A stretch of 6,137 nt of DNA from Acidobacteriota bacterium (GTDB lineage: Bacteria; Acidobacteriota; Terriglobia; Terriglobales; Acidobacteriaceae), in contig JAJYBT010000180.1 in the NCBI GenBank assembly GCA_021778875.1, forward strand, positions 1 through 6,137. The letters run 5' to 3'. A program made the translations under genes and the position numbers. The notes beneath the pieces are model-generated. The model was not told where the DNA came from. It was given only the letters and a program-made list of their open reading frames with translations, and searched no databases. Below, one piece after another: positions 1-5,986 of the stretch. Positions within the stretch are counted from its first letter, which is position 1. Every line of letters starts with the position of its first letter.

Positions 1-1
1 T

Positions 2-139
2 CTGTCTGTTGTGCTGTATGCGATTGCGATTCCGCTGGCGTTTGTGCAGCCGTGGATTGCGGCGGCCCTTTATATTGGGGTCGCGGTGATCTGGCTGGTA
101 CCGGATCGAAGGATCGAGGGGAAGATCGAGGAGTCGTAG
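2..139 (+). CDS. TMEM175-family (DUF1211) potassium channel-like membrane protein, C-terminal end only
   Basis: Only the last 45 codons are present; the 5' part lies left of the window. The frame is open from base 2 to a TAG stop at 137-139. The peptide contains a hydrophobic stretch with IPLAFVQPWIAAALYIG, then a second run AVIWLVP, and ends in a charged tail DRRIEGKIEES. The pattern 'AIPLAF..PW...ALY..VA..WL.PDRRIE' matches the last transmembrane helix and tail that I know from bacterial TMEM175/DUF1211 proteins. Those are six-helix-per-subunit potassium-permeable channels in the inner membrane. The gene converges on the ABC-F gene with 27 bp between the stop codons and no visible terminator hairpin. 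The family call rests on this tail alone; another small membrane protein is possible. Confidence 0.72.
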   Translation: MSVVLYAIAIPLAFVQPWIAAALYIGVAVIWLVPDRRIEGKIEES

Positions 140-166
140 GCAGCGTGGCGAGGAGTTGGGAATGAT

Positions 167-2101
167 TTATCCGACCGCCTCTTCCACTTGAAGCATGAGA
201 TCTTCCCATTCGGTGGTCAGGGTGGCGTGCTGCTCGCGCAGGGAGTCGAGTTCGGCGGTGATGCGGGCGGTTTCTTCGGCGCTGATGAATACGCCGAGCG
301 ACTGTTCAGTGTCGCCGATGAGGGCTTCGACGCGGGGGATCTCCTCTTCGACAAACTTCAGACGGTCCTGCATTTGCTTTAGCTTGATGGGATTCATCCG
401 CTTGGCGCGATCTTTGGCGGGGGCGTCGGCGGAGGGTTCGGGTGTGGCGGGTTCAGGCTGTGCGGCGGCAGCGGTGGCTGCGGCGAGCTCGGCGGAGCCA
501 CCTTCCTTGCGCCAGAGATAGTCCTCGTAATTGCCGGGGTAGACGTGGACCTTGTGATCGGCGACTTCGAGGACGCGCGTGGCCAGTTTGTCGAGGAAGT
601 AGCGGTCGTGGGAGACGAAGATGACGGTTCCGGTGAAGTTGCGGATGGCTTCGAGGAGCACGTCCTTGGCACGGAGGTCGAGGTGGTTGGTGGGCTCGTC
701 GAGGAGCAGGAAGTTGGCGGGGCTGACGAGGATTCGAGCGAGCGCGTAACGGTTGCGTTCGCCGCCGGAGAGCACGCCGAGCGGCTTGTAGACATCATCT
801 CCAGTGAAGAGGAAGCAGCCGAGGAGGCCGCGCAGTTCGGAGTCGGGTACTTTAGGGGCGATGCGGCTGATGTCATCGAGCATGCGCGCGGAGGGGTCGA
901 GGACTTTGTACTGGTCCTGGGCGAAGTATTCCGGCATGACGTTGTGGCCTAGTTTGAGCAGGCCGCTTGAGGGGGTGTCTTCTCCGCTGAGGAGGCGCAC
1001 CAGAGTGGATTTGCCTGCACCGTTGACACCGACGAGGGCGATGCGGTCGCCGCGATCGATGGTGAAGCTGACGTCGTCGAGGACAAGCTTGGGGCCATAG
1101 CTCTTAGAAAGGCCGGAGACTTCGACGACCGTGCGTCCTGAAGCCGGTGGCTGTGGGAAGGTGAAGTGAATCTCGGGCTCTTCCTCGGGGATTTCGATGC
1201 GCTCGATCTTTTCGAGTTCCTTGATGCGGCTCTGGACCTGTTTAGCCTTGGTGGCCTGATAGCGGAAGCGATTGATGAAGGCTTCGAGGTGCTCGATTTG
1301 ATCGCGCTGGTTGCGGTAGGCGGCCTCTAATTGGGCGCGGCGCTCGGCTTTCTGCTGGAGGTATTTCTCGTAATTGCCGTGGTAGACGTGGAGGCGCTTG
1401 TTCCAGACCTCGACGATTTTGTTTACGGTGACGTCGAGGAAGTAGCGGTCGTGGGAGATGAGGATGTATCCGTTGGGGTACGTGCGCAGATAGTCTTCGA
1501 GCCAATTGCGGGTTTCGAGGTCGAGGTGGTTGGTGGGCTCGTCGAGCAGGAGCAAGCTGGGCTTTTGCAGCAGGAGCTTGGCGAGGGCGATGCGCATCTG
1601 CCAGCCGCCGGAGAACTCTTCGGTGCGGCGCTGCCAGTCGTCTTTTGAAAAGCCGAGTCCGGTGAGGACGGTGCCTACCTGCGCGTCGAGAGCGTAGCCG
1701 TTGTGGGCGCGGAAGCGCTGATCGATGTGCGAGAAGCGGTCAGCGGCGGCGGCGTATTCGGCACTTTCGGGGTCGAGTTCGGCGAGCGCGGCGGAGAGAG
1801 TTTCCATTTCCTTTTCGAGGCCGAGCAGCTCATCGAAAACGGAGAGGCATTCGTCGAATACGGTGCGTCCGGCGAGGGCGAGGCCGTCCTGCGGCAGGTA
1901 GCCTATGGTCATGCCGCGGGTGCGCTGCACCTGGCCATAGTCGAGGCCGTCGAGCCCGGCCAGGATCTTCATGAGCGTGGATTTCCCGGTGCCGTTCGCG
2001 CCTACGAGGGCGGTACGTTCGTCGGGGGTGATGAGCCAGTCGGCATCCTGGAAGAGGAGCTTGGGGCCGAATCGCTTGCCGGCCCCGGAAAGTTGCAGCA
2101 T
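167..2101 (-). CDS. ABC-F family ATPase (ribosome-associated, YheS/Uup/YdiF-like)
   Basis: A 644-residue protein with two ABC nucleotide-binding domains and no membrane segments, as expected for the ABC-F class, which acts on the ribosome rather than in transport. Domain 1 has Walker A GANGTGKS (34-41), signature SGGWQ (164-168), Walker B LLLLDEP (183-189) and switch His217. Domain 2 has Walker A GVNGAGKS (358-365), signature LSGGER (444-449), Walker B with D468/E469, and His498. Both catalytic glutamates are present. NBD1 is about 43 residues longer than NBD2 between Walker A and Walker B, consistent with the ABC-F 'arm' insertion. The charged helical linker at about 240-325 (with FINRFRYQATKAKQVQSRIK) corresponds to the P-site tRNA interaction motif and resembles YheS. 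An Ala/Pro-rich spacer (537-567) leads to a probable C-terminal coiled coil (570-643). ATG start; no good Shine-Dalgarno site (only AGAGA almost touching the ATG). Last gene of a - strand run. The exact subfamily is uncertain, and an antibiotic-resistance role is not supported. Confidence 0.96.
   Translation of the reverse strand: MLQLSGAGKRFGPKLLFQDADWLITPDERTALVGANGTGKSTLMKILAGLDGLDYGQVQRTRGMTIGYLPQDGLALAGRTVFDECLSVFDELLGLEKEMETLSAALAELDPESAEYAAAADRFSHIDQRFRAHNGYALDAQVGTVLTGLGFSKDDWQRRTEEFSGGWQMRIALAKLLLQKPSLLLLDEPTNHLDLETRNWLEDYLRTYPNGYILISHDRYFLDVTVNKIVEVWNKRLHVYHGNYEKYLQQKAERRAQLEAAYRNQRDQIEHLEAFINRFRYQATKAKQVQSRIKELEKIERIEIPEEEPEIHFTFPQPPASGRTVVEVSGLSKSYGPKLVLDDVSFTIDRGDRIALVGVNGAGKSTLVRLLSGEDTPSSGLLKLGHNVMPEYFAQDQYKVLDPSARMLDDISRIAPKVPDSELRGLLGCFLFTGDDVYKPLGVLSGGERNRYALARILVSPANFLLLDEPTNHLDLRAKDVLLEAIRNFTGTVIFVSHDRYFLDKLATRVLEVADHKVHVYPGNYEDYLWRKEGGSAELAAATAAAAQPEPATPEPSADAPAKDRAKRMNPIKLKQMQDRLKFVEEEIPRVEALIGDTEQSLGVFISAEETARITAELDSLREQHATLTTEWEDLMLQVEEAVG
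524..703 (-). repeat. Intragenic direct repeat, copy in NBD2 of the ABC-F gene
   Basis: Three segments of this stretch recur exactly 843 bp further along, in NBD1: 674-703 is identical over 30 bp to 1517-1546 (encodes LDEPTNHLDL); 590-615 is identical over 26 bp to 1433-1458 (around SHDRYFLD); and 524-549 matches 1367-1392 with one mismatch in 26 (around the Y-x-GNYE-x-YL tail). They reflect the two homologous ATPase domains. Confidence 0.85.
1367..1546 (-). repeat. Intragenic direct repeat, copy in NBD1 of the ABC-F gene
   Basis: Partner of the 524-703 copy, with a constant 843 bp (281 codon) offset, so Walker B through the end of each ATPase domain aligns without insertion or deletion. The identity includes synonymous positions in the 30 and 26 bp blocks, which is more than protein conservation alone requires. 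Confidence 0.85.
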
Positions 2102-2172
2102 ATCTCTAGTTTAGCTGGTAACGGGGGCCGCTCTGGTTTGGTCAGCAGGTGATGCGGCCAGCCAAAAAGCTG

Positions 2173-3525
2173 TCAGCGAACAGGCTGCTTTCCGGGTGGG
2201 CGGGATTTCAGAGAGTGTTTCCTGGCTGCCTTTAATTCTTCCCAGTCTTTTTCGGTCTGGTCGGCGTAGGCGTCAGCGAAGTGGGCGATGGCTTCGCCGA
2301 AGCGTTTGCCGCTGCCGATGTAACCGGCGAGCAGGCAGGGGTCTCCGGAGCGGGCATGACCGCGGGCCAGCAGCTCGCCGCAGATTTCGGCGTACTGCAG
2401 CAGGCCATCGCCGGCCAAATCTTCGACGGCGATGGCGCCCTTGTGATCGTTGAGCTGGCGCACTTCATAGTGGCGATTGGCGATGGTGGTCCAGCCGAGA
2501 AATGGATCGGACTGGAACTGCATGGCACGTTGTCCATTGACGACGCGCTCGCCCTGATGGAGGGCCAACCCGTGGGCCGGCACCCAGGGTGCGTAAGCTG
2601 AACCGGGTTGCTCTTTCAGCTGCAGGAACAAGGGGTCTGCGGGGCCGTTGCCCTCGAAGTAGATGACGTAATCGCGAAGTCCGACGGAGCCGGTGCCGAC
2701 AACTTTGAAGGCGACGTCGAGCGGCCGATATTGGGCGAAGAAGTGGCGGCGGTCGGGCTGCAGGGTCTGGTTGTAGGTGGTCAAAGAAGCCAGAACGGCG
2801 CGGCGCTGTGCTGCGGAGAGGCGTGCGAGGAGCGGCTTGTTCTCCTTGAATATGCGAGTGACGGAATGGCCGGATGGGGCTTTGCCAGAGATGGTCAATT
2901 GCTCGAGCGTGTTGATGGGTGTGCTGCGCTCGGCCTGCAGCAGGGCGCGGCTAACAGGAGAGATTCGCTGCAGGCGATGTACCTGGAAGTGGGCCATCGC
3001 GGTTATGGGCATGCGGGCGAACATTTCGACGAACTTGTGGTACTGGGCGGCGAAAGCGAGCACGGCTTCTTCGCAGGCGGCGTTCTTTGCGCCGTTGGCG
3101 CGGCCGGCAAGCACGAGGCTGGCGGCGAGCCGCTTGAGATCCCAGTCAAAGGGCGCGCGGATGGTTTCGTCGAAGTCGTTGATGTCGAAAACCAGGCGTC
3201 CGTCGGGCGCGGCGAACGCGCCCAGGTTGCGTACGTGGGCGTCGCCGCAAATCTGCGTGACGATGCCGGTGTCGGCGATAGCGGCGAGGTCGGCGGCCAT
3301 GACGGGAACTGCGCCGCGGAAGTAGCCCAAGGGTGATTCCAGCATGCGCTCGTACTTGAGGGTGATCAGGGCAGGGACCCGGCCGCGCATTGATTCCTCA
3401 AGCAGGGTGAGGGGCCTATGCCGCCGGTGGGAGGGCTTCCAATGGGCGAGATCCTGGCGCGGCATCTGTTTGCGCCGGGCGCGGCCGAGAGTGCGCCGCT
3501 CCTGCTGGGACGGGAAGTGGGTCAT
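2173..3525 (-). CDS. DUF2252 family protein, kinase-like motifs
   Basis: About 450 residues from ATG at 3523-3525, which places a weak GAAAG upstream. A TTG six codons further out (3541-3543) would give 456 residues but has no ribosome site, so I prefer the ATG. The DUF2252 family (COG4320) is recognised from RMLESPLGYFRG (60-71), CGDAHVRNLG (93-102), FDINDFDE (113-120), PFDWDLKRLAAS (125-136), VVGTGSVGLRDY (255-266), LQLKE (281-285), a GERVVNGQRAMQ stretch near 305-316, and ARGHARSGD (387-395). No signal peptide or membrane helix is visible, so it is presumably cytosolic. The family's function is not established. GDAHxxN plus DFDE resemble the catalytic loop and metal-binding motif of APH/choline-kinase folds, while GTGSVG and the LQLKE lysine resemble an ATP loop and its lysine, in reversed order. 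It lies between the PfkB kinase (46 bp upstream) and ABC-F (71 bp downstream), all on the same strand. Confidence 0.93.
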   Translation of the reverse strand: MTHFPSQQERRTLGRARRKQMPRQDLAHWKPSHRRHRPLTLLEESMRGRVPALITLKYERMLESPLGYFRGAVPVMAADLAAIADTGIVTQICGDAHVRNLGAFAAPDGRLVFDINDFDETIRAPFDWDLKRLAASLVLAGRANGAKNAACEEAVLAFAAQYHKFVEMFARMPITAMAHFQVHRLQRISPVSRALLQAERSTPINTLEQLTISGKAPSGHSVTRIFKENKPLLARLSAAQRRAVLASLTTYNQTLQPDRRHFFAQYRPLDVAFKVVGTGSVGLRDYVIYFEGNGPADPLFLQLKEQPGSAYAPWVPAHGLALHQGERVVNGQRAMQFQSDPFLGWTTIANRHYEVRQLNDHKGAIAVEDLAGDGLLQYAEICGELLARGHARSGDPCLLAGYIGSGKRFGEAIAHFADAYADQTEKDWEELKAARKHSLKSRPPGKQPVR

Positions 3526-3571
3526 CGCTTTCGCACGATACAACGGGATGGATGGGGATTACAAACGAGCT

Positions 3572-4495
3572 TCAGACGAGCCGAGCAAGATGGGCGGTGG
3601 CGGCGTCGTCCAATGCGGGCATGGCTCCGGCCTGCGATGCCACCCAAGCGCCCCAGCGGTTGCCCGCGTCATTCATTTGATAGAGAGAGAGGCCGCGCAG
3701 GTAGGCATCGACGAGCGCAGCGGTGAAGGCATCGCCTGCGCCGACGGTATCTGCAACGCTGGTCTTGAGGCCCATGTGGCGGTCGTGTTCGTCGTGGGTG
3801 ACGAGCAGGCTGCCATGCGCACCCATGGTGATGGCGACCATTTGCAGCGGATAGCGCTCGAGCAGCCAACGGGAGGCGGAGCGCAGCGCGGCTTCAGTTT
3901 GTTCGGTGCCGGCCATTGAGGGGCCACCGAGCAGGCCCAGGACGATGGGGACTTCGCCCTCATTGAGCTTGAAGATGGTGGCGAGTTGGAGCGAGTCGGC
4001 GATGAGAGGGGCTGAGTAAAAGGGCGCACGGAGATTGACGTCAAAGACGCGCACGCATTCGGGGCGGGTTGCCGCGACAAACTGCCGGATGGTTTCGCGC
4101 GAGGCCGGCTCACGCTGAGCCAGGCTGCCGAAGCAGACCGCGTCGGCCTCTTCGGCGAGAGCGCGCCACTGCGGGGTCCACTGCATGAAGTCCCATGCGA
4201 CGGGCTCATGAATGATGTAGTGAGGTTCGCCATGTAGGATCTCGACGCCGACGGTTCCGGTGGGGTGAACGGTGTCGGTCTGAAGGTAGTCCAGGTCGAC
4301 GGGGAAGCGTTTCAGCTCGGCCAGGGCGCTGGCTCCGCGGTCGTCCGCGCCGAGACGGCTGGCGATAACGCCGCGATTGCCGAGTCTGGAGGCCATTACA
4401 GTGAAGTTGGCCGGCGCACCGCCTAATCGCTCGCCCGAGGGCAGCAGATCCCAGAGCAACTCGCCCAATCCGCAAATGGTTTTCCCGCCGCTCAT
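3572..4495 (-). CDS. PfkB-family carbohydrate kinase, probable fructokinase
   Basis: ATP-dependent sugar kinase of the ribokinase/PfkB fold, cytosolic, 307 residues from the chosen ATG (4493-4495). Visible motifs: GELLWDLLPSGERLGGAPAN (11-30), holding the substrate-side GG and Asn of the N-terminal PfkB signature; FDVNLRAPFY (151-160); KLNE (176-179); TMGAHG (223-228); and the C-terminal signature DTVGAGDAF (249-257), where Asp255 is the catalytic base in this family. The GELLWD opening and GGAPAN are typical of bacterial fructokinases, so fructose to fructose 6-phosphate is the likeliest reaction, but the substrate cannot be fixed from sequence. An in-frame ATG 17 codons upstream (4544-4546) gives 324 residues. 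The extra segment is not conserved-looking, and homologues start close to the 'ICGLGE' strand, so I prefer 4495, which also has a weak GGACGG 8 nt upstream. First gene of the - strand run, divergent from the secreted-protein gene. Confidence 0.93.
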   Translation of the reverse strand: MSGGKTICGLGELLWDLLPSGERLGGAPANFTVMASRLGNRGVIASRLGADDRGASALAELKRFPVDLDYLQTDTVHPTGTVGVEILHGEPHYIIHEPVAWDFMQWTPQWRALAEEADAVCFGSLAQREPASRETIRQFVAATRPECVRVFDVNLRAPFYSAPLIADSLQLATIFKLNEGEVPIVLGLLGGPSMAGTEQTEAALRSASRWLLERYPLQMVAITMGAHGSLLVTHDEHDRHMGLKTSVADTVGAGDAFTAALVDAYLRGLSLYQMNDAGNRWGAWVASQAGAMPALDDAATAHLARLV

Positions 4496-4628
4496 TACGC
4501 GCGCCGTCCGTGTTGAAAGTCGTACGTTACTTCGCTGTTCCAACATCTTAAATGCGAACGCCCTTGAAAAGTTGTCTGATTACTTAGGTGACCTGCCGGA
4601 ATCGGGTTAGTGCGCCTATGCTGGCGGC
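4496..4628. promoter_or_regulatory. Divergent intergenic region, presumed to hold two promoters
   Basis: This 133 bp stretch separates the PfkB gene (-) from the secreted-protein gene (+), so it should contain promoters for both; that is inferred from layout. If the PfkB gene starts at 4546, the gap shrinks to 82 bp. It looks more AT-rich than its surroundings. TTGAAA occurs at 4513-4518 and 4564-4569 on the + strand, and TAAGAT on the - strand (4550-4545), but none has a partner box at 16-18 bp, so no promoter is called. Small symmetric elements, AAGT-cgtacgtt-ACTT (4517-4532) and AGGT-g-ACCT (4586-4594), could be operator half-sites or chance. Confidence 0.4.
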
Positions 4629-5354
4629 ATGTCACGAGTTCTTCCGCAATCGCTTTTACGGTTTGCCGCTGGATTGCTACCGCTGCTGCTGTTACTTGCC
4701 TGTCCGCCGTCGGCATCGGCCAAAATCAAGTACCATTCGGTGGCTCTGGGCGTGGCCCGCACCGTACCGTATTCGCAGGAAGGCGATCCTGACGGAGCGC
4801 TGCCGACCGAGACACGGCTGCGCGTGCGTCCGCTTGTGGTGGATGGAAGGGTGAAGGACTGGACGACGGGAGAGGTACACGACATAACTGATCGCAGCTT
4901 TGCGGTACGCCGTGCCGAGCGTGTCAATGATGCACTTCCGACCGACGATCATGCGATCTGGGTATGGCAGCGGGGACCCTGGCTGCTGGTAAATCGTACG
5001 ACAGGGAGGATTTCGATTCTTCACCTGCCTGACTATGACCCTTCAGTTTCGAATGTGGTTTGGTTCCGGGACTATGGCGCCTATTGCGGGCTCAAGCCGA
5101 GCGGAAAGACTCTGTTTGCCGTGGTTGCCCAGATTGCGGTGCGGCGGGCGGTGCTAAGCAAGCGCCTTGCGGCGTGGCACCTGGCCGACCATCCCACGCC
5201 GGCGTGTGCCGCGGCGGTGTGGCAGCGCGATCCGTTGCAGGTAACATTCAGGCCAACGAATGGGGTGGCGCACAGCTTTGCGGTGGTCGGGTCTTCGGCA
5301 GTGCTGGTGGAGCAGGGTGACGGAGCCGATTCGAGCTCCGGTGCGGCGAACTGA
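4629..5354 (+). CDS. Secreted protein of unknown function
   Basis: A 241-residue protein that I do not recognise. The N-terminus is a clear export signal: Arg3 and Arg11, a leucine-rich core (13-24), and SASA-K giving a likely signal peptidase I cut after Ala31. Leu-Leu-Ala-Cys at 22-25 is a less typical lipobox, so a lipoprotein anchored at Cys25 is an alternative. The mature part contains no further membrane helix. It is rich in Trp and in short alternating strands (RLRVRPLVVDGRVKDW at 63-78, IWVWQRGPWLLVNRTTGRIS at 110-129), suggesting a beta-rich fold. Cys153 and Cys193 are the only cysteines after Ala31 and could form a disulfide in the periplasm. Start ATG at 4629 is the first in frame; there is no good Shine-Dalgarno site. 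The FmdE-domain gene follows 26 bp after its stop, so the two may share a transcript, though no functional link is visible. Confidence 0.85.
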   Translation: MSRVLPQSLLRFAAGLLPLLLLLACPPSASAKIKYHSVALGVARTVPYSQEGDPDGALPTETRLRVRPLVVDGRVKDWTTGEVHDITDRSFAVRRAERVNDALPTDDHAIWVWQRGPWLLVNRTTGRISILHLPDYDPSVSNVVWFRDYGAYCGLKPSGKTLFAVVAQIAVRRAVLSKRLAAWHLADHPTPACAAAVWQRDPLQVTFRPTNGVAHSFAVVGSSAVLVEQGDGADSSSGAAN

Positions 5355-5380
5355 GAGTGTCGCGGGTCTAGACTGGTGGT

Positions 5381-5980
5381 ATGGAACCGCTGGATGAGCT
5401 TCTGAAAATGGCTGAAGAGGCGCATGGGCATCTGTGCGCGGGGCAGATTCTGGGCGTGCGCATGGCGATGCTGGGGTGCGAGCGACTGGGTATCGAGGAG
5501 CCGCGGGGCAAGGACCGGAAGCGACTGGTGACGTTTGTTGAGATCGATCGCTGCGCGACGGACGCGATCGGCGTGGTGACAGGCTGCCGGCTGGGCAAGC
5601 GGGCGTTGAAGTTCCGCGACTGGGGCAAGATGGCGGCAACGTTTGTTTATGTGCCCAGCGGGCGGGCAATTCGCATCGCGGCAAGGGAATCGTCGAAGGC
5701 GCGGGCGCGGGAGCTGTATCCGGAGATCGAGAACAAGAACCAGCAGCAGATGCGGGCGTATGGCGAGATGCCGGAGGCGGAGCTGTTCAGCGAGGAGTGG
5801 GTCGAGGTTCCGCTGGATGCGAAGGAGTTTCCGGGTTACAAGGGCGAGCGGGTGGCGTGCGATGGATGTGGCGAAGGGATAAACTACGACCGCTTTGTGC
5901 GCCGCGAGGGAAGGACGCTTTGCCTGGCGTGCGCAGCGCCGGAGGAGCGGTATTACCGACCGGTGAGTGGCGAGAAGTGA
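5381..5980 (+). CDS. FmdE-domain protein with C-terminal zinc finger
   Basis: A 199-residue protein. The N-terminal two thirds match the FmdE domain (PF02663), named after subunit E of archaeal molybdenum formylmethanofuran dehydrogenase: HGHLCAGQILGVRMA (15-29), EIDRCATDAIGVVTGC (54-69) and LGKRAL (71-76). His15, His17, Cys19, Asp56, Cys58 and Cys69 are the likely metal-binding or catalytic candidates. The C-terminus has CDGC (160-163) and CLAC (181-184), a CX2C-X17-CX2C zinc finger like the treble-clef finger seen in FmdE-family crystal structures. No signal peptide; cytosolic. No formylmethanofuran dehydrogenase or molybdopterin gene lies nearby, so a methanogenesis or C1 role cannot be inferred and the function is unknown. 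ATG start with GGTGGT directly before it, too close to be an ideal ribosome site. It follows the secreted-protein gene by 26 bp; its TGA lies 6 bp from the stop of the converging gene. Confidence 0.92.
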   Translation: MEPLDELLKMAEEAHGHLCAGQILGVRMAMLGCERLGIEEPRGKDRKRLVTFVEIDRCATDAIGVVTGCRLGKRALKFRDWGKMAATFVYVPSGRAIRIAARESSKARARELYPEIENKNQQQMRAYGEMPEAELFSEEWVEVPLDAKEFPGYKGERVACDGCGEGINYDRFVRREGRTLCLACAAPEERYYRPVSGEK

Positions 5981-5986
5981 CGCCGG

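Noticed and set aside
167..2101. ABC-F gene as an antibiotic-resistance determinant
   Set aside because: The linker resembles housekeeping YheS/Uup-type proteins, and nothing nearby suggests resistance or mobility.
2126..2159. Inverted repeat GGCCGC / GCGGCC between the DUF2252 and ABC-F genes, considered as a terminator
   Set aside because: Six-base stem with a 22-base loop and no T-run on the - strand side; too weak to call.
2608..3336. Long + strand open frame (242 codons) opposite the DUF2252 gene
   Set aside because: The - strand protein has many conserved DUF2252 motifs across the same bases. The + product is low-complexity Gly/Val/Glu-rich and matches nothing; it is an antisense shadow of GC-rich codons.
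4564..4592. TTGAAA as a -35 box for the secreted-protein gene
   Set aside because: No acceptable -10 hexamer 16-18 bp downstream; the following bases are GC-rich (aggtga/gtgacc).
5154..5684. - strand open frame of 176 codons spanning the secreted-protein/FmdE junction
   Set aside because: It overlaps two + strand genes, one with firm domain motifs. Its product is Pro/Arg/Ser-rich, typical of an off-frame translation.
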